Source: Sphingomonas sp. IC081 (GTDB taxonomy: Bacteria > Pseudomonadota > Alphaproteobacteria > Sphingomonadales > Sphingomonadaceae). From it: a stretch of 64,000 nt of DNA. The notes beneath the pieces were generated by a model. The model searched no databases, was not told where the DNA came from, and saw only the letters and a list, made by a program, of their open reading frames with translations. The first letter of the stretch is position 1. The number at the start of each line of letters is the position of its first letter. The stretch lies in NCBI RefSeq assembly GCF_006874585.1, contig NZ_CP029761.1, positions 3,808,001 through 3,872,000 of the forward strand, in the 5' to 3' direction. The translations under genes and the position numbers were made by a program. Positions 1-8,253 of this stretch are shown here, in pieces.

Positions 1-364
1 ACAGCAGCTTGTTGCGGACTTGCAGCGTGGCCTCGAAGGCGACCCCCGCCTCCTGCCGCGCCAGCATGACCTTGGCGACGTCGGTCACTTCGCCTTTCTG
101 GTAGGCGTCGGTCAGGGCCTCGGCCCTGGACTGCACGCCGTTCACGCCGTCGAGCGCGTTGTGCAGGCTCTGGGCAAAGCCGTTGGCGGGGCTGTCGAGC
201 GGGATGGAACCGCTGGCGGTTGCAGTCTGGGCGCTTTCCTGCGCGGCGTGGATCTGTTGCAGCAGGTCGCTGCGCTGGATGATCTGCTGGCGCATCGCCA
301 TGATCTGCTGGATGCCGCCGGCATTGCCGGCAGCACTTCCGACGAGGCCGGAGATCGCGCTCAT
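1..364 (-). CDS. fliE: Flagellar hook-basal body protein FliE (partial at window edge)
   Basis: FliE joins the MS ring to the proximal rod and is exported by the flagellar type III apparatus. The reading frame begins at ATG 364 (minus strand) and leaves the window at base 1, so the C-terminus is missing. The product starts MSAISGLVG and carries a Gln/Met-rich helix followed by a segment typical of FliE, with NGFAQSLHNALDGVN, then LTDAYQKGEVTDV and ending in QVRNKLL. Its ATG overlaps the TGA of the upstream sigma-54 activator (ATGA at 364-361), so the two are translationally coupled. More flagellar genes (fliF and others) probably continue beyond the window edge. The identification rests on the FliE signature VxLAxQxAxxAFxAxLQVRNKL at the visible end. 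Confidence 0.88.
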   Translation of the reverse strand, partial: MSAISGLVGSAAGNAGGIQQIMAMRQQIIQRSDLLQQIHAAQESAQTATASGSIPLDSPANGFAQSLHNALDGVNGVQSRAEALTDAYQKGEVTDVAKVMLARQEAGVAFEATLQVRNKLL

Positions 365-1737
365 CTGCCGCCTCCGGCGGCGCGGCTGGCGATCACGCCG
401 GACAGCGGCGTCACCACGTTGCGGCCGATCTCGATGCCGGCCTCGCGCAGCGAGGCCAGCCGGTAGCGCAAGGTGCGTTCGGAAATGCCCAGCGCGCGGG
501 CGGCGCGCACGCGGCTGCCGCCGCAGGCTTCCAGCGTCTCGACGATGGCGCGGGCCTCGGAGATCTGGACGATGCTGGAGAGGCGGCGCGGGCCCGCGTC
601 GTCGTCGGCGATGAGCGGCACGCCGGGGATGAAGGCGCCGGGGATGGAGGCACCGGGGATGGATGCGCCGGGCAGGGCGGCGCCGAGCAGGCGGGCCGGG
701 CAGTCGAACACGATGTGTTCGGGGGTGATCATTGGCCGTCCGTGGGCGAGCAGCAGCGCGCGGCGCATGACGTTTTCCAGTTCGCGCACGTTGCCGGGCC
801 AGGCATGGAGCTTGAGCATCGCGATCGCGCAGTCGGACAGGCACGGCACCCGCGCCGGATCGGGGGCATGGCGCAGGGCCATCGCGAAGGCGAGCGGGGC
901 GATGTCGTCGGGCCGCTCGCGCAGCGAATCGAGCATCAGCGGGAAGACGTTGAGCCGGTAGTAGAGGTCGGCGCGGAAGCGCCCTTCGGCCACTTCGGTG
1001 GGCAGGTCGCGGTTGGCGCAGGCGATCACCCGGATGTCGACCTTGATCGGCCGGGTCGACCCGATCGGCACCACTTCCTGTTCCTGCAGCGCGCGCAGCA
1101 GCTTGGCCTGGAGCGGCAGCGGCATCTCGGCGATCTCGTCGAGCAGCAGGGTGCCGCCGTCGGCCGCGCGCATGAAGCCCTCGCTCGACTGGGTGGCGCC
1201 GGTGAAGGCGCCCTTCTGGTGGCCGAACAGCATGGCCTCCAGCATGGTTTCGGGCATCGCCGCGCAGTTGACCGCGATGAACGGCCCGCCCGCACGGCTG
1301 CTGCGGGCATGGATGAAGCGGCTGAGCACTTCCTTGCCGGTGCCGGTGGGGCCGTTGATGAGCACCGGGATGTCGCTCGCCGCCAGGCGGCTGGCGAGGG
1401 CAAAGATCGAGAGGCTGGCCGGATCGGCGGCGATCGGCGCCTCGGGGCCGGACATCGCCGCCAGCAGCATCGCCAGCGAGGCCTCGCTCACCGGGTCGGC
1501 ATAAGTCACGGCGATGGCGCCGGATGCCGCGCGCGACAAGGCGGGGGCCTGTCCCCGTGTCAGGCGGACCTGACGGGCACCGGAGGCCATTGCCGCCTCG
1601 CGGTGGCCGGTGCCTGTCGCGGCGTCGCTCAGGACAACGCCGTCCGGGTCCAGCAGCGAGGCCGTGATGATCGCCGCACGGCGTGCCAGAGGGCCGTGGC
1701 GACGCTCGAATTCGGTGTCGAAAGCCTGTTCGGCCAT
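361..1737 (-). CDS. Sigma-54-dependent flagellar transcriptional activator (FlbD/FleQ type)
   Basis: The 458-aa protein is an AAA+ enhancer-binding activator that would remodel sigma-54 RNA polymerase. Walker A GPTGTGKE lies at about 129-136, the sigma-54 contact loop GAFTGA at 176-181, Walker B LLLDEIAEM at 197-205, the arginine-finger region follows, and a Fis-type helix-turn-helix (ARALGISERTLRYRL) lies near the C-terminus. The first ~105 residues show no recognisable receiver domain with a phospho-acceptor, so activity may be set by a partner, as FliX does for FlbD in Caulobacter. A linker at about 355-372 has three PGASI-like repeats. It is coupled to fliE by ATGA, and two sigma-54 promoters lie elsewhere in this window, so flagellar class II control is the likely job. 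A sigma-28-like promoter lies just upstream. The exact family member is unresolved, so no symbol is given. Confidence 0.9.
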   Translation of the reverse strand: MAEQAFDTEFERRHGPLARRAAIITASLLDPDGVVLSDAATGTGHREAAMASGARQVRLTRGQAPALSRAASGAIAVTYADPVSEASLAMLLAAMSGPEAPIAADPASLSIFALASRLAASDIPVLINGPTGTGKEVLSRFIHARSSRAGGPFIAVNCAAMPETMLEAMLFGHQKGAFTGATQSSEGFMRAADGGTLLLDEIAEMPLPLQAKLLRALQEQEVVPIGSTRPIKVDIRVIACANRDLPTEVAEGRFRADLYYRLNVFPLMLDSLRERPDDIAPLAFAMALRHAPDPARVPCLSDCAIAMLKLHAWPGNVRELENVMRRALLLAHGRPMITPEHIVFDCPARLLGAALPGASIPGASIPGAFIPGVPLIADDDAGPRRLSSIVQISEARAIVETLEACGGSRVRAARALGISERTLRYRLASLREAGIEIGRNVVTPLSGVIASRAAGGGR

Positions 1738-1789
1738 GTCTCCGGTTTCCCCATGGAATTAATGTTCTTCCAAGGGATGGTATGGGTCC

Positions 1790-1816
1790 CAAACGGCGAA
1801 CCCTTCGAAAATTTAA
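1790..1816 (-). promoter_or_regulatory. Candidate sigma-28 (FliA) promoter of the sigma-54 activator gene
   Basis: Reading the minus strand, TTAAATTT (1816-1809) is followed after exactly 11 bases by GCCGTTTG (1797-1790). This resembles the FliA consensus TAAAGTTT-N11-GCCGATAA (6/8 and 5/8 matches). The same layout occurs before flagellin and flgM. The bases before the -35, GGGGAC, are also shared with the flgM promoter. The predicted leader to ATG 1737 is about 45 bases. Confidence 0.6.
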
Positions 1817-1871
1817 GTCCCCGTAGCCCCCCGTAGTTTTGCCCCGCGAAGCGGCGGGATCGCCGGTCTTT

Positions 1872-1932
1872 TTGCCGGCCTGCGGCAAGCATCCGGCAAG
1901 CAGGCGGCTTAATTTTGCCGGTCGCTTGCCGG
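1872..1932. promoter_or_regulatory. Cluster of CGGCAA/TTGCCG hexamers upstream of flagellin
   Basis: Five copies of TTGCCG or its complement CGGCAA fall within 61 bases: 1872-1877, 1883-1888 (an inverted pair with a 5-base gap), 1894-1899, 1915-1920 and 1926-1931. The same hexamer pair, as a palindrome, lies upstream of the flgB sigma-54 promoter. Binding by the sigma-54 activator encoded at 361-1737 is an inference. The last two copies overlap the candidate sigma-28 promoter of flagellin, so binding there could also repress. Confidence 0.45.
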
Positions 1933-1935
1933 TCT
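1909..1935 (+). promoter_or_regulatory. Candidate sigma-28 (FliA) promoter of flagellin
   Basis: TTAATTTT (1909-1916) is followed after 11 bases by GCCGGTCT (1928-1935), which fits TAAAGTTT-N11-GCCGATAA in spacing and in 11 of 16 positions. Transcription would start near 1942, giving a leader of about 70 bases. I found no TGGC-N-TTGC sigma-54 element in this interval. Confidence 0.6.
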
Positions 1936-2011
1936 AGGGTCCGACAGCCGTGCCGGATGGGCCGGCATCAGGGCTGTTTCAAACTTCGGGACACGCAACG
2001 GGAGCATTTAC

Positions 2012-2836
2012 ATGTCTGTTATCAATACGAATATCAGCGCCATCAAGGCGTCGAACGCATCCAACACGGCCAACAAGATGCTGGGCACCGCGATGGAGCG
2101 CCTGTCGACCGGCAAGCGAATCAACTCGGCCAAGGACGATGCCGCCGGTCTTGCGATTGCCACCTCGATGACCGCGCAGGTGCGCGGCATGAGCCAGGGC
2201 ATCCGCAACGCCAATGACGGTATCTCGCTGGCGCAGACGGCGGAAGGCGGGCTTTCCGAAGTCTCGAACATGCTCCAGCGCGTGCGGGAACTGGCGGTCC
2301 AGTCGTCCTCGGGCACCTACCAGTCGTCCGACCGCACCGCGATGCAGTCCGAAGTCACCGCGCTCACCAGCCAGATCAGCGACGTCCTTTCGCAGACCAA
2401 GTTCAACGGCAACGCGCTGTTCTCCACCAGTTCGGGCAGCGACGTGACGTTCGATATCCAGACCGGTGCCAATTCGGGCGAGACGATCACCCTGACCTCC
2501 TCGGCGATCGACGGCACCAACATCGACGCTTCGGCGCTCGACGTGACCACGGCCACGGCGGCCTCGACCACGATCGACAACGTCGATGCGGCGCTGGCCG
2601 ACGTCAACGCCACCCGCGCCTCGCTCGGTGCCGGTCAGAACCGCCTCGAATCGGCGATCAACAACCTCACCAACAACGTGACGAACCTGTCGGACGCACG
2701 GTCGCGAATCGAGGATGCCGACTATTCGAGCGAAACCACCCAGATGGCCAAGGCGCAGATTCTCAGTCAGGCCTCGACCGCGATGATCGCGCAGGCCAAC
2801 CAGAGCCAGCAGAACGTGCTCTCGCTGCTGCGTTAA
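2012..2836 (+). CDS. fliC: Flagellin
   Basis: The 274-aa protein is the filament subunit. The N-terminal D0/D1 segment begins MSVINTNISAIKASN and continues with the signature LSTGKRINSAKDDAAGLAI. The C-terminal D1/D0 segment has SRIEDADYSSETTQMAKAQI and ends in QQNVLSLLR. The central variable part (about residues 140-210) is short and Thr/Ala/Ser-rich, so there is little or no D2/D3 domain, as in other short alphaproteobacterial flagellins. A good ribosome site (cgggag) lies 8 bases before ATG 2012. A sigma-28-type promoter precedes it, and hairpins follow the stop at once, so it is probably monocistronic. It is the only flagellin gene in the window. Confidence 0.97.
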   Translation: MSVINTNISAIKASNASNTANKMLGTAMERLSTGKRINSAKDDAAGLAIATSMTAQVRGMSQGIRNANDGISLAQTAEGGLSEVSNMLQRVRELAVQSSSGTYQSSDRTAMQSEVTALTSQISDVLSQTKFNGNALFSTSSGSDVTFDIQTGANSGETITLTSSAIDGTNIDASALDVTTATAASTTIDNVDAALADVNATRASLGAGQNRLESAINNLTNNVTNLSDARSRIEDADYSSETTQMAKAQILSQASTAMIAQANQSQQNVLSLLR

Positions 2837-2837
2837 G

Positions 2838-2876
2838 GCGTTGTCCGATCAGGTGTAATCACCTGGTCGGAAACGG
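2838..2876. repeat. Dispersed hairpin repeat, family A, copy 1
   Basis: TCCGATCAGGTG (2844-2855) pairs with CACCTGGTCGGA (2860-2871) across a 4-base loop, flanked by imperfectly paired GCGTT and AACG. It begins 2 bases after the flagellin stop codon. A second copy with the same core lies at 55394-55439 beside the stop of the S10 peptidase gene. No T-run follows. Confidence 0.7.
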
Positions 2877-2896
2877 CTCCAAGCCTGCGTGAACCG

Positions 2897-2961
2897 GGCC
2901 GGTCCCCACGGACCGGCCTGCCCAGGGCCCGGCGGGTGTTCCCCTGCCGCCGGGCCCTTTC
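2897..2961 (+). terminator. Tandem GC-rich hairpins after flagellin
   Basis: GGCCGGTCC (2897-2905) pairs with GGACCGGCC (2910-2918). Then GGGCCCGGCGG (2925-2935) pairs with CCGCCGGGCCC (2947-2957), followed by TTTC. With the family A hairpin just before, three stem-loops stand in a row. The second is the best candidate for rho-independent termination, though its T-run is short. Confidence 0.6.
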
Positions 2962-3049
2962 GGGCGATTCGCGGCGGCGGCGATCCCGTGGTACTCTCGC
3001 GCTTGTGGGGTGGGCCTCGGTGAAAACCGCAAGCGAGAGGGAAACCACC

Positions 3050-4111
3050 ATGTCCGACCGGATCGACGAAGCGAAGCTGCACGCCTTCATCGGCAAGATG
3101 CTGGGCGACCTTGGCGGCGCGATGAGCGTGCCGACCGTGCGAATCGGCATCAGGCTCGGCCTGTTCGAGGCCCTGGCCGGATCGCCCGCCACGGCGGGGG
3201 AACTGGCCGAACGCGCGGGCGGGCTGCATCCGCGTTACGTGCGCGAATGGGCGCTGGCCCAGGCGGCGGGCGGCTATGTCGACTACGATCCCGCGAGCGA
3301 GCGCTTCAGTCTCTCGCGCGAACAGGCGATGGTTTTTGTCGTGAAGGACAGCCCGGTCTACCTTGCCGGAGCCTATGAACTGGTGGCGGCGATGATCGAG
3401 GCCGAGCCGCGCGTCGAACAGTGCTTCCGCGACGGCCGCGGGGTGCGCTGGGGCGACCATGCCGGGTGCCTGTTCTGCGCGACCGGGGCCTTCTTCCGCC
3501 CCGGTTACGTCAACAACATCGTCCAGAACTGGATCCCGGCGCTCGACGGGGTGGAGGCGCGGCTGCAGGCCGGGGCCAACGTGGCGGACGTCGGCTGCGG
3601 GGTCGGTTTCTCCACCCTGCTGATGGCCGAGGCCTGGCCGCAGAGCCGGTTCGTCGGCTTCGATTTTCACGAACCCTCGATCGCCGAGGCGCGGCGCCAT
3701 GCCCGCGCGCACGGAATGGAGGACCGCGTCCGCTTCGAAGTCGCGAGTGCCAAGGAGATCGCCGAGAGCGGGTTCGATCTCGTGACCATGTACGATTGCC
3801 TGCACGACATGGGCGATCCGCGCGGCTGCGCGCAGCACGTGCGCGGCATGCTGGCGCCGGGCGGGCACTGGATGGTGGTGGAGCCGATCGCCGGGGACAG
3901 CCCGGAGCAGAACCTCAACCCGGTCGGTCGGCTCTATTACAATGCCTCGACGATGATCTGCGTGCCGACCTCGCTCGATCAGGAAGTGGGCGAGGGGCTG
4001 GGCGCGCAGGCGGGCGAGGCGCGCATCGCCGCGATCATGCGCGAGGCGGGCTTCGGCAGCGTGCGCCGGGCGACGGAAGGACCGTTCAACATGGTGCTGG
4101 AAGCGGCCTAG
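3050..4111 (+). CDS. Class I SAM-dependent methyltransferase with N-terminal winged helix
   Basis: The 353-aa product starts at ATG 3050, which has a purine-rich ribosome site (gcgagaggg); the open frame extends upstream but without flagellar or methylase character. Residues ~20-110 look like a winged-helix dimerisation region (RIGIRLGLFEAL ... ELAERAGG). The Rossmann fold follows, with motif I VADVGCGVGFSTLL near 180, an acidic motif II region (FVGFDFHEPSI) and motif IV DLVTMYDCLHDMGD. This matches the stand-alone methyltransferases of the Rv2258c type with unknown substrate. It lies between flagellin and motB, so flagellin or glycan modification is possible but unproven. It shows no resemblance to the lysine N-methylase FliB. 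Substrate unknown. Confidence 0.85.
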   Translation: MSDRIDEAKLHAFIGKMLGDLGGAMSVPTVRIGIRLGLFEALAGSPATAGELAERAGGLHPRYVREWALAQAAGGYVDYDPASERFSLSREQAMVFVVKDSPVYLAGAYELVAAMIEAEPRVEQCFRDGRGVRWGDHAGCLFCATGAFFRPGYVNNIVQNWIPALDGVEARLQAGANVADVGCGVGFSTLLMAEAWPQSRFVGFDFHEPSIAEARRHARAHGMEDRVRFEVASAKEIAESGFDLVTMYDCLHDMGDPRGCAQHVRGMLAPGGHWMVVEPIAGDSPEQNLNPVGRLYYNASTMICVPTSLDQEVGEGLGAQAGEARIAAIMREAGFGSVRRATEGPFNMVLEAA

Positions 4112-4191
4112 GTCGCTGGCCCGTCTTTCTGGTCCATCTGGCGCCTCCATCTGGTGGCCAGCCCGGTGCCTTGGGGCCGCCGCCTAGCCGC

Positions 4192-5025
4192 CTAGTTGGC
4201 AAGCGTGATCGAGATGCGGCGGTTGCGCGGGTCGTGGGGGTCCTGCGGGATCAGCAGTTCCTGGTCGGCGACGCCTTCGATGCGCTTGAAACGGTCCGCC
4301 GGCACGCCGTCCCGGATGAGCTGCTGGCGGGTGGCTTCGGCGCGCCCGGCCGAGAGGGACCAGTTGTTGCCGGGAACCCCGTCGCGATAGGGGACCGCGT
4401 CGGTGTGGCCGCGGATCGTCAGGGCGCCGCCGTCCGGCCCCACCGCCTCGCTGATCGCGGTCAGCAACTGGAGCGCCTGCGGGGTCAGGATCGTCGTGCC
4501 GAGCTGGAACATCGAGAAGTCGGCATCGTCGACCATGTCGATCCGCACGCCCTCGGTGGTGTCGACCATGCGCAGGTTCTTGGCGAGACGGCGCAGGGCC
4601 TCGGTCGACTGGAGCTTGCGCGACAGCGCCTCCTTGGCGCGCGAGACCCGCTTGATCTTGGTGCCGCCCTCGCGGTTGCCGCCGGTGGTGTCGCGCGGGA
4701 CGGTGATGGTCTTGGTGCCGGTGCCCCCGGCATGGGGCAGGTTGTCCTTCTCGGTCAGCGACGAGCCGCCGAGCAGGCCGTTGCCCGAACCCGCGCTGCC
4801 CTGCTTGGTCTTCACCAGCGTCGGCGAGAAATAGTCGGCAATGCCCTTGCGCTGCTTTTCGGTGGTGGCGCCGACGATCCACAGCAGCAGGAAAAACGCC
4901 ATCATCGCGGTCACGAAGTCGGCATAGGCGACTTTCCAGGCGCCGCCGTGATGGCCGCCGGCCACCACCGTCACTTTCTTGACGATGATCGGCTTGGGGG
5001 CTTCCTTGGGTTTCTTGCTGGCCAT
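4192..5025 (-). CDS. motB: Flagellar stator protein MotB
   Basis: MotB anchors the stator to peptidoglycan and carries the ion-binding aspartate. The 277-aa protein has a charged cytoplasmic N-terminus, one membrane helix with AYADFVTAMMAFF (Asp36 is the expected ion-binding residue) and a C-terminal OmpA-like domain with TIRGHTDAVPYRD and NNWSLSAGRAEATRQQL, the expected peptidoglycan-contacting residues. The Lys/Gly-rich stretch at ~90-150 is the plug and linker region. It starts 9 bases after motA ends, with which it forms an operon. Unlike the MotB-like protein at 15037-15558, this one is complete. Confidence 0.96.
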   Translation of the reverse strand: MASKKPKEAPKPIIVKKVTVVAGGHHGGAWKVAYADFVTAMMAFFLLLWIVGATTEKQRKGIADYFSPTLVKTKQGSAGSGNGLLGGSSLTEKDNLPHAGGTGTKTITVPRDTTGGNREGGTKIKRVSRAKEALSRKLQSTEALRRLAKNLRMVDTTEGVRIDMVDDADFSMFQLGTTILTPQALQLLTAISEAVGPDGGALTIRGHTDAVPYRDGVPGNNWSLSAGRAEATRQQLIRDGVPADRFKRIEGVADQELLIPQDPHDPRNRRISITLAN

Positions 5026-5034
5026 CCGGTGTTC

Positions 5035-5898
5035 TCAGCGCCCGCGCATGGCGTCGAGCAGTTCGGACAGGCCCGGGCGGAACGCATGGCCCAGCCCCGA
5101 GCGCGCCGATTCCACCACCAGCGGCTGCGGCCAGCCGTGGAGGCTGGCGATGATGACCTGCTTCACCGCCTGGAAGATCTGCTCGTCCTGCTCGTTGATC
5201 TGCTTGAGGCGACCCGCCATCGGCGCGACGATGCCATAGGCGAGCAGCACGCCCATGAAGGTGCCGACCAGCGCCGAGCCGATCATCCCGCCCAGCACCG
5301 AGGGCGGCTTGTCGATCGAGCCCATCGTCTTCACCACGCCCAGCACGGCGGCGACGATACCCAGAGCGGGCAGCGAATCCGCCAGGTTCTGCAAGGCGTG
5401 CTGCGGCTCGTGATGCTCGTGGAAATGGGTCTTCATCGCATTGTCCATGACATCCTCGACCGCGTGGACTTCCAGCGTGCCCGAGGAGACGACGATCAGG
5501 GTCAGTGTGTCGCAGATCAGGTGGACCAGCGCCTCGTTCGCCAGCAGCCGGGGAAACTCGGCGAAGAGCGTGGAGCTTTGCGGCTCGTTGACATGGCTTT
5601 CGAGCGCGACCGGGCCTTCCGAGCGGAGCAGCTTCATCAGCCTGACGGTGAGGATGATGGCGTCGACATGGTCCTGCTTGTTGTGGCGCGGGCCCTTGAA
5701 CACTTTGCCCAGGCCCCCGCCCAGCGCCTTGATCTCGTGCATCGAGTTGCCGGTGACGATCGCGCCGATGGCGGCGCCGCCGATGATCAGCATCTCGTGC
5801 GGGATCGCGTGCATGACCGGGCCGAGCGCGCCGCCGGTCATGGCAAAGCCGCCGAATACCATCACCAGCAGGATGACGACGCCGATGATTGCGAACAT
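5035..5898 (-). CDS. motA: Flagellar stator protein MotA
   Basis: The 287-aa protein has the four-helix MotA architecture: helix 1 MFAIIGVVILLVMVF, helix 2 in HEMLIIGGAAIGAIV, a large charged cytoplasmic loop (~60-160) with conserved basic and acidic residues that contact FliG, and helices 3 and 4 (LGIVAAVLGVVKTMG, GTFMGVLLAYGIVAP) containing the channel-lining prolines. It pairs with MotB (D36) just downstream to form the stator. The start ATG 5898 has a weak upstream AAGG. It follows flgL with a hairpin between, so a separate transcript is likely, though I could not find a clear promoter. Confidence 0.96.
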   Translation of the reverse strand: MFAIIGVVILLVMVFGGFAMTGGALGPVMHAIPHEMLIIGGAAIGAIVTGNSMHEIKALGGGLGKVFKGPRHNKQDHVDAIILTVRLMKLLRSEGPVALESHVNEPQSSTLFAEFPRLLANEALVHLICDTLTLIVVSSGTLEVHAVEDVMDNAMKTHFHEHHEPQHALQNLADSLPALGIVAAVLGVVKTMGSIDKPPSVLGGMIGSALVGTFMGVLLAYGIVAPMAGRLKQINEQDEQIFQAVKQVIIASLHGWPQPLVVESARSGLGHAFRPGLSELLDAMRGR

Positions 5899-5924
5899 GG
5901 TTAACGTGTCCCCCCGAAAGGAAA

Positions 5925-5947
5925 CCCGGCCATCCCCGCTGGCCGGG
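5925..5947 (-). terminator. Hairpin between flgL and motA
   Basis: CCCGGCCA (5925-5932) pairs with TGGCCGGG (5940-5947). On the minus strand it is followed by GTTTCCTTT, so it could end or attenuate the long flgB-flgL transcript before motA. Confidence 0.6.
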
Positions 5948-5955
5948 TCGTGAAA

Positions 5956-6879
5956 TCAGCCGAGCTGGCTGAAGAGGTTGAGCGAAGCGAGCTTGCCGAA
6001 CGTGGCTTGCGAGGCCTCCAGCACGGTCATGGTCTCCTGCAACTGGGCGATGGTGGTGGCGAGATCCGCCGCGCCGATGTCGGATTCCTCGGTCGAGCGC
6101 AGCGCCGAGAGGTCGGTGCGGCGATCGCCGGTCACCTCGATCCAGGCGAGCCGGGTGCCGATCACGGTCTGCCCGGTGGTCAGCGAATCGAGCCCGGTCT
6201 TGAGGTCGGTGAGCGCGGCGGCGGCAGCGCCGGTCGGATCGCTCGCGGCGCCCTGCAGTGCCTCGGCAAGGTTCCTGACCACCGCGAGCAGGTCGGTCGC
6301 GCTGCCGCCCGAGCCGGTGAAGGAGAGGAATTCCGGCCCGGTCATCGAGCGGGTGACGCTCTGCCCTTCGCCCAGCGGCAGGGTGCCCGAACTGGCGGTG
6401 CCGACATAGACCGCGTTGCCCGCGGCATCGAGCGAATAGGCATCGCCCGAACTGGCCCCGCCGAACAGCGCATGGCCGTTGGAATCGCGGGCATTGGCGA
6501 GCGCGAGCAGGTTGGTGAAGATCTGGTCGAGTTCGGCGCCGATCGAGCTGCGCTGGTCGTCGGACAAGGTGGAGTTCGACGCCTGCGTTGCCAGTTCCTG
6601 TGCGCGGATCAGCGCATCCGCCATGTCCGACATCGCCGAATCGGCCAGCGAGAGGTCGGCATTGGCGCGCTCGGCATTGCTCTGGTCGATGTCCGATAGC
6701 GCCTCCAGCCGCGACAGCGTGCGCAGCCGCGAGGCGGCGACCGGGTTGTCCGAGGAGCGATCGATCTTCTGCCCGCTCGACAGCTGCGACTGGTAGTTCT
6801 CGGCCTGGGTGCGCAAGTCCTTGATGTCGCGGCGCGACCTTTCGAAAAAGGCGGCGGTGCTGGTCGAGACGATCGTCAT
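5956..6879 (-). CDS. flgL: Flagellar hook-filament junction protein FlgL (HAP3)
   Basis: The 307-aa protein joins the hook-filament junction to the filament. Its N-terminus has the flagellin-like helix with RSRRDIKDLRTQAENYQSQLSSGQKIDRSSDNPVAA in outline, and its C-terminus has IAQLQETMTVLEASQATFGKLASLNLFSQLG, the paired coiled coil typical of FlgL. Length agrees with the family. It is the last gene of the flgBCDEFGHIJKL operon, 33 bases after flgK. Confidence 0.93.
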   Translation of the reverse strand: MTIVSTSTAAFFERSRRDIKDLRTQAENYQSQLSSGQKIDRSSDNPVAASRLRTLSRLEALSDIDQSNAERANADLSLADSAMSDMADALIRAQELATQASNSTLSDDQRSSIGAELDQIFTNLLALANARDSNGHALFGGASSGDAYSLDAAGNAVYVGTASSGTLPLGEGQSVTRSMTGPEFLSFTGSGGSATDLLAVVRNLAEALQGAASDPTGAAAAALTDLKTGLDSLTTGQTVIGTRLAWIEVTGDRRTDLSALRSTEESDIGAADLATTIAQLQETMTVLEASQATFGKLASLNLFSQLG

Positions 6880-6912
6880 GACGTGAACAACATGGCACGG
6901 GCTCCGGTCGGA

Positions 6913-8250
6913 CTAGCGGATCGAGAGGATGGAATCGAAGATGTCGGAGGCCACCTGCATGACCCGGCCATTGGCCTGGTAGGCCTGCTGGAAGCGGGTG
7001 AGGTTGACCGCTTCCTGGTCGAGATCGACGCCGGACTGCGCCTCCAGCGCGACCTTGGCGCTGCCGGCGATCGACTGGAGCGCATCGCGGGTGACGCTGC
7101 GCCCGGCCACCGCGCTGGAAATGCCGAACAGCAGCGAGTTCATGCCGCCCGCCGGGTCGGCGCTGTCGAGGGCGCTGCGCATGGCCTCGAGGTTGGATGC
7201 ATCGCGGCTGTTGGCGCCGGCGCCGGCCGGGGCGGTGGCGATCTGGCTGCCGCTGGCGAGGGCGATGGCCATGCTGGCGGCATCGCTGCCGGAAAACATC
7301 GGCTGGCCGGAATTGCCGTTGAGGTCCACGCCCGAGGCTTGCGCGCCGTTGACGGCGGTGATGATGCCGGCGGCGATGGTGTCGAGCTGGCCGCGCACGT
7401 TGGCGAGTTCGGCGAGTGCCTGGTTCTTGCCGGCGATCGAGCCCGAGGCGATAGCCGCCGCTGTCCCGCCGAGCGTGAAGGTCAGGGTGCCGTCGCTGGC
7501 CGTCGCCATGGCCAGGCTCGCGGCGGTGCCGCCGCTGACGAGGTCGGGACCGCTGCTGCCGCCCAGGCGCAGCGCGACGGTGCCGTCGCCGGCAAAGGTC
7601 GTCGAGGTATCGACGTAAGTGCTGATCTTCTCGAGCAGCGAATCGCGCTGGTCGAGCAGGCTCGACTGGTCGCTCGACGAATCCGACGCGCGCGAGAGGC
7701 GCAAGTTCACGCGAGCGAGTTCGGCGGCCAGCGTGTTGACCTGGTCGACCCCGTCCTGCGCCTCGAACCGCAGCCCTTCGCCGGCGGCATCGAGGCTGGA
7801 GGCGGCCGTGTTGATGGTCTGGGCCAAGGTGCGCCCCTGTTCCAGCGCGGAGGCGCGCAGCGAACCGTCGACCGGATCGGACAGCAATTGCTTCAGCGCC
7901 GCCTCGAAATCGACGATCGAGGTATAGACCCCGGTCTGCTCGACCGCGGCCTCGACGTTCTCCAGCCCCTGCACTTCGGCATCGGCGCGGGAGGCGTCGG
8001 CACCGGTGCGGCGCACTTCCGACTGGCGGAACATGTCGGCGTTGCGCACGATGCCGGCAACCCGCACCCCCGCCAGGTTGATCGCGGTGGGCGCGGCGCT
8101 GACCGAATTGACCGCCAGTTCGGCGAGCGAGACGCTGCGCCGGACATAGCCGTCGGACGAGGCGTTCGAGATGTTCTGCGCGGTGATGTCGAGCGCCGCC
8201 CGGGCGGCGCGGGCGCCCGAATTGGCGATGGCGATGAGGTCGGCGGCCAT
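6913..8250 (-). CDS. flgK: Flagellar hook-associated protein FlgK (HAP1)
   Basis: At 445 aa this is at the short end for FlgK. The N-terminal rod/hook motif (SGARAARAALDITAQNISNASSDGYVRRSV in outline, with the ANxSNxxTxGYxR-like core) and the C-terminal ESGVDLDQEAVNLTRFQQAYQANGRVM-like helix are both present. The middle is Ala/Gly/Thr-rich. It starts 3 bases after flgJ, in the usual J-K-L order. Function: first hook-filament junction zone. Confidence 0.94.
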   Translation of the reverse strand: MAADLIAIANSGARAARAALDITAQNISNASSDGYVRRSVSLAELAVNSVSAAPTAINLAGVRVAGIVRNADMFRQSEVRRTGADASRADAEVQGLENVEAAVEQTGVYTSIVDFEAALKQLLSDPVDGSLRASALEQGRTLAQTINTAASSLDAAGEGLRFEAQDGVDQVNTLAAELARVNLRLSRASDSSSDQSSLLDQRDSLLEKISTYVDTSTTFAGDGTVALRLGGSSGPDLVSGGTAASLAMATASDGTLTFTLGGTAAAIASGSIAGKNQALAELANVRGQLDTIAAGIITAVNGAQASGVDLNGNSGQPMFSGSDAASMAIALASGSQIATAPAGAGANSRDASNLEAMRSALDSADPAGGMNSLLFGISSAVAGRSVTRDALQSIAGSAKVALEAQSGVDLDQEAVNLTRFQQAYQANGRVMQVASDIFDSILSIR

Positions 8251-8253
8251 GGC

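Noticed and set aside
1933..2011. A sigma-54 promoter for flagellin
   Set aside because: No GG-N10-GC pair with -24/-12 character occurs here; the sigma-28-like element at 1909-1935 fits better.
3421..5904. An 827-codon plus-strand open frame over the end of the methyltransferase, motB and motA
   Set aside because: It is out of frame with the methyltransferase and antisense to motB-motA, Arg/Gly/Ala-rich throughout and without domains; long antisense frames are expected at this GC content.
4184..6898. A 904-codon minus-strand open frame across motB, motA and flgL
   Set aside because: It lies in a different frame from three well-supported genes and is low-complexity; the true genes explain the region.
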